Assembly: GCA_018054915.1 (NCBI GenBank)
Contig: JAGPIR010000104.1
Location: 1 to 5,406, forward strand
DNA length: 5,406 nucleotides
Reading direction: 5' to 3'
Source of the DNA: Allobrachymonas sp.
Lineage (GTDB): Bacteria > Pseudomonadota > Gammaproteobacteria > Burkholderiales > Burkholderiaceae_C
Positions within the stretch are counted from its first letter, which is position 1; each line of letters opens with the position of its first letter. Shown here in pieces: positions 1 to 5,249 of the stretch. Under the pieces are notes generated by a model. It did no database searches. It was not told the DNA's origin and saw only the letters and a program-made list of their open reading frames with translations. Both the position numbers and the translations under genes were made by a program.

Positions 1-250
1 CGACTACATGCAGCCGTTTTCGGCCATTTCCCGAATGGTCAGATGAGAGAAGTTAAGTGGATGACACAAGCTTCTTTCCGGGCTAGGACGGCTTCCTGGG
101 TCGTTACCAAGCCTGCACATACCGTCGTTTGTGCAGTTGCCGCATCGGCCTGCCTGCACAGACCGATGCGTTACTCCGTCCAATAAGCATCTTGCCCAAT
201 ACAAGGGCTTGCCCTGTTCAAGTCGATTTCTCCCATCCGAAAGAAAAACC
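1..250. other. Left-edge stretch without a supported gene
   Basis: No open frame here looks like a recognisable protein. One plus-strand frame is open from base 2 to a TGA at 44-46 and would read DYMQPFSAISRMVR. It could be the tail of a gene that begins left of the window, but 14 residues are too few to support a call. A short inverted repeat (GGCCATT/AATGGTC, about 22-40, with one G-T pair) overlaps the end of that frame. The heptamer CTTGCCC occurs at 191-197 and 208-214, 17 bases apart. I see no clear sigma-70 promoter for the gene at 251. Confidence 0.4.
141..170 (+). promoter_or_regulatory. Perfect 8-bp inverted repeat upstream of the DUF4395 gene
   Basis: CGCATCGG (141-148) pairs exactly with CCGATGCG (163-170) around a 14-base loop. 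The next bases are TTACTCC, not a T-run, so this is not a standard intrinsic terminator. It lies about 80 bases before the start codon at 251. It could be an operator-like dyad, an RNA leader element, or the end of an upstream transcript. The pairing is seen directly; the role is unknown. Confidence 0.3.
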
Positions 251-679
251 ATGTTGAGATTTGATATTCCCCCTGTTTTTGCCCATGTCATCCGTTGGGA
301 AGCCTTTCTGGTTTTCTGTTTGTGCCTGCTGGCGCTGTTTGTCAGCCCCTGGTTTCTGGCCATCCTGCCGTTGCAGGGCCTGATCAAGGGGTTCGTCGGC
401 CACCACAAATGTCCTTCGCACCTCGTCTGGAAAAAAATCTTCACCTCCATGGGTTGGCAAGGCAAAAAGGAAAATGCAGGCGCCAAGATGTTTGCCGCCA
501 AACTGTTGTTCATTGCCAGCACGGTGGCCATGACACTGTTCCTGCTCGGCCTGCCGCAATGGCGCATACCAACCATGGTGTTGACAGCGTTTTCTTTTCT
601 GGAATGGGCGTTTTCTTTCTGCGCAGCCTGCTCGGTCTACAACGCCTGGTACCGCTATTTCCCTCCAAAAAGCGCCTGA
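251..679 (+). CDS. DUF4395-type small integral membrane protein
   Basis: The product has 142 residues and probably lies in the inner membrane; its function is unknown. Hydrophobic segments lie at about residues 18-42, 83-101 and 107-127. A basic, soluble stretch (about 51-80, rich in K, H and G) separates the first from the second. The C-terminal segment ends in FCAACSVYNAWYRYF, with Cys124 and Cys127 as a CxxC at the membrane edge. That pattern resembles the conserved Cys-containing end of DUF4395 proteins as I remember them. The frame is open back to an ATG at 131, but the extra 40 residues look unlike a protein of this kind. I therefore choose the ATG at 251, which follows a purine-rich stretch (GAAAGAAA) that could serve as a weak ribosome site. 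The gene stands alone, 255 bp before glyA. Its third-position GC is lower than in glyA. The family call is from memory of the sequence pattern. Confidence 0.65.
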   Translation: MLRFDIPPVFAHVIRWEAFLVFCLCLLALFVSPWFLAILPLQGLIKGFVGHHKCPSHLVWKKIFTSMGWQGKKENAGAKMFAAKLLFIASTVAMTLFLLGLPQWRIPTMVLTAFSFLEWAFSFCAACSVYNAWYRYFPPKSA

Positions 680-720
680 TGCAATGCCTGCCGGCTGCAC
701 AACAGCCAGTCTGGCATGCA
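680..720 (+). terminator. Stem-loop directly after the DUF4395 gene
   Basis: Immediately after the stop codon, TGC(A)ATGCC (680-688, one bulged A) pairs with GGCATGCA (713-720). Inside it a second stem, GGCTG (693-697) with CAGCC (703-707), closes a CACAA loop. No T-run follows, so it is not a classical intrinsic terminator. It may protect the mRNA 3' end or assist factor-dependent termination. Confidence 0.35.
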
Positions 721-751
721 GTACACTAGCAACGGCGCACTACTGGCGATA

Positions 752-783
752 GGTTGCCCGGCTGTTTGGCAGCAATAGCAACC
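752..783 (+). promoter_or_regulatory. Hairpin in the region upstream of glyA
   Basis: GGTTGC (752-757) pairs with GCAACC (778-783), and GCTG (761-764) with CAGC (770-773) can form an inner stem. It lies about 150 bases before the glyA start. The remainder of the 255-bp gap (784-934) holds only weak overlapping dyads near 852-873. I found no conserved glycine-riboswitch core and no convincing -35/-10 pair. Whether this hairpin is transcribed as part of a glyA leader is unknown. Confidence 0.22.
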
Positions 784-934
784 GACGTGGAACCGGCAAT
801 GCGGACAACCAGCCGCATGCCACTACCACGGGGAAATGCGCCGCATTCCGGAAACGGAAATGCGTTTGCCGTTCGCCTGGGCAGCCTTGCCTCATACACT
901 GCGCAAGGGTCAACCACTCTGACAACCAACTGCC

Positions 935-2182
935 ATGTTCAACCGTAATTCGCACACCATTTCCAATACCGATCCCGAAGTCTGGTCCGCCATCGAGGCC
1001 GAACACCAGCGCCAGGAAGACCATATCGAGCTGATCGCTAGCGAAAACTATGCCTCTCCTGCCGTTTTGCAGGCAGCAGGCACACAGCTCACCAACAAAT
1101 ACGCAGAAGGCTACCCCGGCCGCCGCTACTATGGCGGCTGCGAACATGTTGACGTGGTGGAGCAACTCGCCATCGACCGTGTGAAACAGCTCTTTGGCGC
1201 CGAAGCGGCCAACGTGCAGCCGCATTGCGGCGCCAGCGCCAACATCGCCACCTTCATGGCCTTCCTCAAGCCCGGCGACACCATCATGGGCATGAGCCTG
1301 GCCGAAGGCGGCCACCTCACGCACGGCATGCCGCTGAACATGTCGGGCAAGTGGTTCAATGTGGTGAGCTATGGTCTCAATGACAAGGAAGCCATCGACT
1401 ACGACGCGATGGAGAAAAAGGCACACGAAAGCAAACCGAAGCTCATCATTGCCGGCGCCAGCGCGTACAGCCTGGAGATCGATTTCGCCCGATTCGCCAA
1501 GGTGGCCAAGGATGTGGGCGCGATCTTCATGGTCGACATGGCGCACTATGCCGGCCTGATCGCTGGCGGCCAGTACCCCAACCCGGTGCCGCATGCCGAC
1601 GTGGTGACGTCCACCACCCACAAGAGCCTGCGCGGTCCGCGTTCGGGCTTCATCCTGATGAAGGCTGAACACGAAAAAGTCATCAACAGCGCCGTATTCC
1701 CAGGCCTGCAAGGCGGCCCGCTGATGCACATCATCGCCGCCAAGGCTGTGGCGTTCAAGGAAGCGCTTTCGCCCGAATTCAAGCAGTATGCCGCTCAGGT
1801 TAAGAAAAATGCCCAGGCGGTGGCCGAAACGCTCACGCAACGCGGCTTGCGCATCGTGTCTGGCGGCACGCAAAGCCACGTCATGCTGGTGGATTTGCGC
1901 AGCAAGGGCATCACCGGCAAGGAAGCCGAGGCCGTGCTGGGCAGCGCCCACATGACCATCAACAAGAACACCATCCCCAACGACCCTGAAAAACCCATGG
2001 TCACCAGCGGCGTGCGCATCGGCACTCCGGCCATGACCACGCGCGGCTTCAAGGAAGAAGAAGCTCGCGCCACCGCCAACCTGGTGGCTGACGTGCTGGA
2101 CAATCCGCGCGATGAGGTCAATTTGAACGCGGTGCGCGCCAAGGTCGCCGATCTGACCAAGCGCTTCCCGGTGTACGGTTGA
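935..2182 (+). CDS. glyA: Serine hydroxymethyltransferase (GlyA)
   Basis: This cytosolic PLP enzyme interconverts serine plus tetrahydrofolate with glycine plus 5,10-methylene-THF, the main source of one-carbon units for dTMP, purines and methionine. Its 415 residues match the usual bacterial length. Visible landmarks are LIASENY (33-39), NKYAEGYPGRRYYGG (54-68) with catalytic Glu58 and Tyr66, GGHLTHG (125-131), VDMAHYAGL (200-208) with Asp201 and His204 at the PLP ring, STTHKSLRGPR (226-236) with Schiff-base Lys230, and SGVRIGTPAMTTRG (358-371) with carboxylate-binding Arg361. The phosphate loop reads QPHCGASAN (95-103), where E. coli has PHSGSQAN; I recall the Cys form from Comamonadaceae. 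The ATG at 935 opens the conserved N-terminus, but no clear Shine-Dalgarno precedes it. A strong terminator starts 8 bases after the stop and nrdR follows on the same strand. Confidence 0.98.
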   Translation: MFNRNSHTISNTDPEVWSAIEAEHQRQEDHIELIASENYASPAVLQAAGTQLTNKYAEGYPGRRYYGGCEHVDVVEQLAIDRVKQLFGAEAANVQPHCGASANIATFMAFLKPGDTIMGMSLAEGGHLTHGMPLNMSGKWFNVVSYGLNDKEAIDYDAMEKKAHESKPKLIIAGASAYSLEIDFARFAKVAKDVGAIFMVDMAHYAGLIAGGQYPNPVPHADVVTSTTHKSLRGPRSGFILMKAEHEKVINSAVFPGLQGGPLMHIIAAKAVAFKEALSPEFKQYAAQVKKNAQAVAETLTQRGLRIVSGGTQSHVMLVDLRSKGITGKEAEAVLGSAHMTINKNTIPNDPEKPMVTSGVRIGTPAMTTRGFKEEEARATANLVADVLDNPRDEVNLNAVRAKVADLTKRFPVYG

Positions 2183-2189
2183 CACAGGC

Positions 2190-2217
2190 AAAATGGGGGC
2201 ATGGCTCCCATTTTTTT
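2190..2217 (+). terminator. Intrinsic terminator between glyA and nrdR
   Basis: Bases 2190-2200 pair with 2204-2214 around an ATG triloop, giving an 11-bp stem with a single G-T pair. Seven consecutive T residues occupy 2211-2217, some shared with the base of the stem. This is a textbook rho-independent terminator for glyA. It ends only 11 bases before the nrdR start codon, leaving no space for a separate nrdR promoter after it. nrdR is therefore probably expressed by read-through, or from a promoter inside glyA. Confidence 0.9.
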
Positions 2218-2228
2218 AACGTCGAAAA

Positions 2229-2678
2229 ATGAAATGTCCTTTTTGCGGTCACCTTGACACCCAGGTGGTGGAAACGCGCGTATCGGAAGACAACGATACC
2301 ATCCGCCGCAGACGCAAATGCGGCAGTTGCGAAAAGCGCTTCACCACCTACGAGCGCGCCGACGTCCATTTCCCGGTCATCGTGAAAAAGGATGGCCGCC
2401 GGGTGGATTACGACCGCAAGAAATTGCAAGCTTCATTCACGCTAGCCTTGCGCAAGCGCCACGTGAGCATCGACCAGGTTGACAATGCAATCGCCCAGAT
2501 CGAAGAAAAACTGCTGACCTCCGGTGAGCGGGAAATGCCTTCGAACAGGGTGGGGGAACTTGTTATGCGCGAACTCAAAAAACTCGACAAAGTGGCCTAT
2601 ATCCGATTTGCCAGCGTATACCGCAGTTTTGAAGACATTGACGAATTCAAGGCGCTGGTCGATGAGGTCAAGCGCTGA
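2229..2678 (+). CDS. nrdR: Transcriptional repressor NrdR
   Basis: NrdR is a nucleotide-sensing repressor that binds NrdR boxes before ribonucleotide reductase operons and shuts them down when dATP is plentiful. The 149 residues match the family's normal length. The N-terminal zinc ribbon shows MKCPFCG (1-7) and KCGSCEKRFTTYER (30-43), with Cys3, Cys6, Cys31 and Cys34 as ligands. The RRRRK run (26-30) next to it is the family's basic DNA-contact region. Residues about 49-139 form the ATP-cone, beginning VIVKKDGRRVDYDRKK and ending VAYIRFASVYRSFEDIDEF. The ATG at 2229 gives the canonical MKCPFC start, but the upstream GTCGAAAA is a poor ribosome site squeezed against the glyA terminator. glyA-nrdR adjacency is common in proteobacteria. 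No NrdR-box pair is visible in the window, so its targets lie elsewhere. Confidence 0.98.
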   Translation: MKCPFCGHLDTQVVETRVSEDNDTIRRRRKCGSCEKRFTTYERADVHFPVIVKKDGRRVDYDRKKLQASFTLALRKRHVSIDQVDNAIAQIEEKLLTSGEREMPSNRVGELVMRELKKLDKVAYIRFASVYRSFEDIDEFKALVDEVKR

Positions 2679-2679
2679 A

Positions 2680-2697
2680 CAGGGCACCTGCGCCCTG
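2680..2697. terminator. Small GC hairpin between convergent nrdR and dut
   Basis: CAGGGC (2680-2685) pairs exactly with GCCCTG (2692-2697) around a six-base loop, within the 37-bp gap between the two convergent stop codons. There is no T-run on either side, so it is at best a weak or factor-assisted bidirectional terminator. Confidence 0.35.
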
Positions 2698-2715
2698 CCC
2701 GGCAACCGAACCGGC

Positions 2716-3165
2716 TTACTGCCGCCCCGTTGAACCGTAACCGCCTGCCGCGCGTTCGCTCACCTGGGCAAATGCCTCCACCACGCGGAACTGCGCCTGC
2801 ACCACCGGCACGATCACCATCTGGGCAAGACGCTCCAGCGGTTGTAGCGTAAACGCCGTACCGCTGCGGTTCCATGCGCTGACCATCAGCTCTCCCTGGT
2901 AATCACTGTCGATCAAGCCAACCAGGTTGCCCAGCACAATGCCATGCTTATGCCCGAGGCCAGAACGCGGCAACAACAGGGCCGCATAGCCCGGATCGCA
3001 CAAGTGCACAGCCATACCAGTAGGCACCAGTTGCCATGCATTGGGCTCCAGCCTCAGCGGTTCTGTAATGCAGGCGCGCAAATCCAATCCTGCACTGCCA
3101 GGCGTGGCATAGGCCGGCATGTGCTGGCGGATACGTTCGTCCAGAATCTTCAGTTCAATTTCCAT
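2716..3165 (-). CDS. dut: Deoxyuridine 5'-triphosphate nucleotidohydrolase (dUTPase)
   Basis: This trimeric cytosolic enzyme hydrolyses dUTP to dUMP and pyrophosphate, keeping uracil out of DNA and supplying dUMP to thymidylate synthase. It has 149 residues, a normal length. All five dUTPase motifs are present in order: PGSAGLDLRA (22-31), LPRSGLGHKHGI (65-76), GLIDSDYQGEL (83-93), PLERLAQM (109-116) and RAAGGYGSTG (138-147). Asp88 is the expected water-activating residue. In motif 5, Tyr143 stands where Phe is usual, and RAAGG replaces the common RGxGG. The frame stays open to 3300, but that extension would run through the terminator and into tRNA-Gly. The ATG at 3165 has an AGGA ribosome site 6-7 bases upstream and opens with the family-typical MEIELKILD. 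It is convergent with nrdR and lies downstream of tRNA-Gly; no clear promoter of its own is visible. Confidence 0.97.
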   Translation of the reverse strand: MEIELKILDERIRQHMPAYATPGSAGLDLRACITEPLRLEPNAWQLVPTGMAVHLCDPGYAALLLPRSGLGHKHGIVLGNLVGLIDSDYQGELMVSAWNRSGTAFTLQPLERLAQMVIVPVVQAQFRVVEAFAQVSERAAGGYGSTGRQ

Positions 3166-3193
3166 GCCGGTTCCTGCAAAATGCACCAACACC

Positions 3194-3234
3194 ACAAACA
3201 ACAAAGCCAGTGCTTGTAGGTAAGGCACTGGCTT
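3194..3234 (-). terminator. Intrinsic terminator after tRNA-Gly
   Basis: On the minus strand AAGCCAGTGC (3234-3225) pairs with GCACTGGCTT (3213-3204), a perfect 10-bp stem with an 11-base loop, followed by the T-rich TGTTGTTTG. It lies 21 bases after the tRNA-Gly 3' end and is best read as that gene's terminator. The hairpin ends 38 bases before the dut start codon, leaving little room for a separate dut promoter with a leader. Confidence 0.8.
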
Positions 3235-3255
3235 GAAGGGTGAATACACCGAAAC

Positions 3256-3331
3256 TGGAGCGGGAAACGAGTCTCGAACTCGCGACCTCAACCTTGGCAA
3301 GGTTGCGCTCTACCAACTGAGCTATTCCCGC
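3256..3331 (-). tRNA. tRNA-Gly(GCC)
   Basis: The 76-base gene folds into a standard cloverleaf with CCA encoded at 3258-3256. The acceptor stem is GCGGGAA (3331-3325) with TTCCCGC, and the discriminator base is U. The D-arm contains AGCTCAGTTGGTAGAGC. The anticodon stem CAACC/GGTTG closes the loop TTGCCAA, giving anticodon GCC at 3298-3296, which reads GGC and GGU. The T-arm is GCGAG-TTCGAGA-CTCGT with one G-T pair. A TATAAT box sits ten bases upstream and a terminator downstream, so it is a self-contained single tRNA unit, with dut further along the same strand. Confidence 0.98.
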
Positions 3332-3341
3332 GAAAGTTGAG

Positions 3342-3347
3342 ATTATA
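3342..3347 (-). promoter_or_regulatory. -10 box for tRNA-Gly
   Basis: A perfect TATAAT lies ten bases before the mature tRNA 5' end, so transcription would start about 3-5 bases before the tRNA. At the usual 16-18 base spacing I see no good -35; a TTGCCC further up is about 21 bases away. The call rests on the perfect hexamer and its position. Confidence 0.65.
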
Positions 3348-3660
3348 GGCAGATTTTTCATGCATCTTGGGCAATGTGACTGAATTTTTTGATCTATTGC
3401 AAACTGGACCCTCGTGGCGTATGCATGCTGCGGCTAAACAGGATCAAAGACTGACCGCATCGCGACTGGCGCATTTGTTCAAACCAGGTTCTTTGCCTTG
3501 AATGTTCGTGCCAACAGCCCGCATGGATAATAGGCAACAAGCACATGCCTGTCTCTTGGCAAGAATAGCCATACGGACGCGACATTTCTAACATCCATGT
3601 CCGTTGCGTCCGTTCGAACCCGGACAGACCTGAATATCTGTAGGCTTCTTTCAGACTGCC
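3348..3660. other. Intergenic stretch between tRNA-Gly and the peptidase gene
   Basis: About 313 bp without a supported gene; the 60-bp block at 3361-3420 has 47% GC. A minus-strand open frame across 3394-3678 starts with GTG inside the peptidase gene and has an incoherent W/C/R/S-rich composition, so I do not call it. A GATAAT at 3526-3531 could be a -10 box for the plus-strand gene, but no proper -35 lies 16-18 bases before it. Nested inverted repeats at 3573-3625 are listed separately. Confidence 0.5.
3573..3625 (+). promoter_or_regulatory. Two mutually exclusive hairpins before the peptidase gene
   Basis: ACGGACGCGAC (3573-3583) pairs with GTTGCGTCCGT (3603-3613), 11 bp with one G-T pair. 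GTCCG (3608-3612), part of that stem, can instead pair with CGGAC (3621-3625) around an eight-base loop. GTCCG also occurs at 3599-3603. The two folds cannot form together, a layout seen in attenuators and riboswitch expression platforms. There is no T-run, so any switch would act on translation of the gene at 3661 or through protein binding. The pairing is seen; the function is inferred. Confidence 0.35.
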
Positions 3661-4695
3661 ATGTCCCGACCTTTCCACCCCACACCATCAAACGCGCACA
3701 CAGACAGTGGTTGCATCACCCGTGTCAAAGGCATTGAACTGGGGCATTGCAGCCATCCACAACGCCCCACGGGCTGCAGTGTGGTCATTGCACGCGAAGG
3801 CGCCACCGCCGCAGTCGATGTGCGTGGCGCAGCGCCCGGAACGCGTGAAACCGACCTGTTGCGACCAGGCAACCTGGTTGAAAAGGTGCACGCCGTACTC
3901 CTTGCTGGCGGCAGCGCCTGGGGGCTTGCGGCCACCGAAGGCGTAGTGCGCTGGCTTGAAGAACAGGACATCGGCCTGGACACTGGATACGGAAAACTAC
4001 CGCTGGTGCCTGCAGCCGTATTGTTTGATCTTTCCGTGGGCGATCCCCGCATACGTCCCGGCGCCGCCTGTGGCTATCGTGCCTGTGCAGCCGCCAGCAG
4101 GAATCCGCACCCGCTGGCAGGCAATATTGGCGCCGGCACCGGTGCAACCATCGGCAAGCTCTATGGCCCTGCCTGCGCCATGAAAGGCGGCGCCGCAAGC
4201 GCCAGCGTCACCCTCAATGGGGTCACTGTGGGAGCACTGGTAGCCTGCAATGCCGTGGGAGATGTGGTTAATCCGGCAACCGGCCGGTTATTGGCAGGCG
4301 CACGCATGGCGCCAGATTATCTGGCATTGCGCGACAGCACGGCCTGCCTGTTGCGCGGAGAAGCGCCCAGCTTCACGTTGCCCGGGGCCAACACCACCAT
4401 TGGCATCCTCGCCACCGATGCCCCCTTGACACGGCCCCAGCTAGAACGGTTAGCCATCGCCGGCCACGATGGACTGGCGCGATGCATCACGCCCGCACAC
4501 ACCCTGCTTGACGGTGATACCCTGTTCGCCCTGGCCACAGCCCAGTCCGAAAACAGTTTGGACATGGTCACAATCGCCGCCATGGCCGCCCAAGCAACAA
4601 GTATGGCGGTCTTGCGCGCTGTTCATCAGGCAAAAGGATTGCGTTTCCCAGACCTCTGGCTGCCCGCTCTTGCTGATATGCCTGTCAATCCATAA
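3661..4695 (+). CDS. P1-family (S58, DmpA/NylC-like) self-processing aminopeptidase
   Basis: 344 residues. Members of this Ntn-hydrolase-like family (DmpA L-aminopeptidase/D-esterase, beta-peptidyl aminopeptidases, NylC nylon-oligomer hydrolase) cut themselves once and use the new N-terminal Ser or Thr as nucleophile. Visible motifs are TRVKGIELGHC (20-30), GTRETDLL (60-67), AVLLAGGSAWGL (78-89), GNIGAGTGATIGKLYG (154-169), VACNAVGDVVNP (194-205), PGANTTIGIL (241-250), DGDTLFALAT (284-293) and a closing DLWLPALAD. The expected cleavage is Asn244/Thr245, giving chains of 244 and about 100 residues. Asn197, Asp284 and Asp286 lie at the same distances from Thr245 as NylC's Asn219, Asp306 and Asp308 from Thr267, using NylC numbering from memory; Lys166 probably matches its Lys189. 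There is no signal peptide, so it is probably cytoplasmic. No Shine-Dalgarno is evident before the ATG, but a stop closes the frame about 30 bases upstream and no other start fits. The substrate is unknown. Confidence 0.9.
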   Translation: MSRPFHPTPSNAHTDSGCITRVKGIELGHCSHPQRPTGCSVVIAREGATAAVDVRGAAPGTRETDLLRPGNLVEKVHAVLLAGGSAWGLAATEGVVRWLEEQDIGLDTGYGKLPLVPAAVLFDLSVGDPRIRPGAACGYRACAAASRNPHPLAGNIGAGTGATIGKLYGPACAMKGGAASASVTLNGVTVGALVACNAVGDVVNPATGRLLAGARMAPDYLALRDSTACLLRGEAPSFTLPGANTTIGILATDAPLTRPQLERLAIAGHDGLARCITPAHTLLDGDTLFALATAQSENSLDMVTIAAMAAQATSMAVLRAVHQAKGLRFPDLWLPALADMPVNP

Positions 4696-4715
4696 AGGAA
4701 ACAGGCAAACACTGT

Positions 4716-4721
4716 TAGAAT
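4716..4721 (+). promoter_or_regulatory. -10 box for tRNA-Ser with C-rich discriminator
   Basis: TAGAAT (five of six matches to TATAAT) lies ten bases before the tRNA 5' end, the same spacing as at tRNA-Gly. It is followed by CCCCG. A GC-rich discriminator of this sort is typical of promoters of stable RNA genes under stringent control. No good -35 is visible; its place would overlap the peptidase stop codon. Confidence 0.5.
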
Positions 4722-4731
4722 CCCCGTTTCC

Positions 4732-4822
<91 letters not shown>

Positions 4823-4836
4823 GACAACAAGCAACG

Positions 4837-4864
4837 ACGCGCCTTAGGGCGCGTTTTTGTTTTC
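4837..4864 (+). terminator. Intrinsic terminator after tRNA-Ser
   Basis: ACGCGCC (4837-4843) pairs with GGCGCGT (4848-4854) around a TTAG tetraloop, followed by a run of T residues interrupted once by G (4854-4863). It lies 14 bases after the encoded CCA and would end the tRNA-Ser transcript. Confidence 0.88.
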
Positions 4865-4865
4865 T

Positions 4866-4887
4866 ACATACCCAAAGACATACCCAA
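4866..4887. repeat. Tandem pair of ACATACCCAA
   Basis: ACATACCCAA occurs at 4866-4875 and again at 4878-4887, exact copies with a 12-bp period, just after the tRNA-Ser terminator. Short repeated sites like this flank the attachment sites of many tRNA-targeting integrases, where they serve as arm-type binding sites. That role is a guess here; no integrase gene is in view. Confidence 0.6.
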
Positions 4888-4933
4888 GAAAAAACGCTTG
4901 TCAGTGCTGTGTTCTGGTGGCAACAGTAAACAG

Positions 4934-4952
4934 AAAAAGAGGGTACCCCCTC
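4934..4952 (-). terminator. Possible minus-strand terminator
   Basis: On the minus strand GAGGG (4952-4948) pairs with CCCTC (4943-4939) around a GGTA loop, followed directly by TTTTT (4938-4934). The stem is only 5 bp but GC-rich. It would stop transcripts coming leftward from the IS side before they reach tRNA-Ser. Confidence 0.35.
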
Positions 4953-4972
4953 AGATTTCTGCATTAGTCAGA

Positions 4973-4996
4973 CCCCACCGCCCCCCCCTACCCCCC
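4973..4996 (-). other. G-rich tract, possible G-quadruplex
   Basis: The plus strand carries CCCC, CC, eight Cs and six Cs in succession. The minus strand therefore reads six Gs, TA, eight Gs, CGGT, then four Gs, enough for four stacked G-runs with short loops. Such tracts can fold as G-quadruplexes and are prone to length change. The homopolymer runs should be checked for sequencing error. Confidence 0.45.
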
Positions 4997-5249
4997 ATTT
5001 TTCCTTTGGTTCCATACAAACTCTTCCTTCTCTGTGTTCTGCGCGTTTGATGAGGCGTTTTTATGGTGAAACACGTGTTGCCAACCCACACATGAACCTT
5101 CGACTCACAGATCATCACACGTCAATATCATGCTGGCGTAAAGCTGTAGTCTTGGGTAGATTAGATTTATGAACCTTTGGTCCTTGCTTAATCGATTTAA
5201 GCGGTGGGGTTCTTGAAGCCCCTGCACGAAGCATCAGAACTATCTTTAG

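Noticed and set aside
218..700. Minus-strand open frame opposite the DUF4395 gene
   Set aside because: Its Q/H/R/G-rich sequence has no coherent fold or motif, while the plus-strand frame gives clear membrane segments.
858..869. PurR-like box upstream of glyA
   Set aside because: GTTTGC matches one half-site, but the left half matches at only two of six positions.
680..934. Glycine riboswitch or other known riboswitch before glyA
   Set aside because: The conserved glycine-aptamer core sequences are not present; only simple hairpins are seen.
740..2191. 483-residue minus-strand open frame covering all of glyA
   Set aside because: It is the antisense shadow of a GC-rich gene; the composition is dominated by H, A, G, V and R, with no domain pattern, and glyA is certain on the plus strand.
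3166..3300. 45-residue N-terminal extension of Dut
   Set aside because: It would translate the terminator hairpin and part of tRNA-Gly. The ATG at 3165 has a good ribosome site and gives the normal family length.
3394..3678. 94-residue minus-strand open frame in the gap before the peptidase gene
   Set aside because: It begins with GTG inside the peptidase gene and is W/C/S/R-rich without hydrophobic order or any recognised motif.
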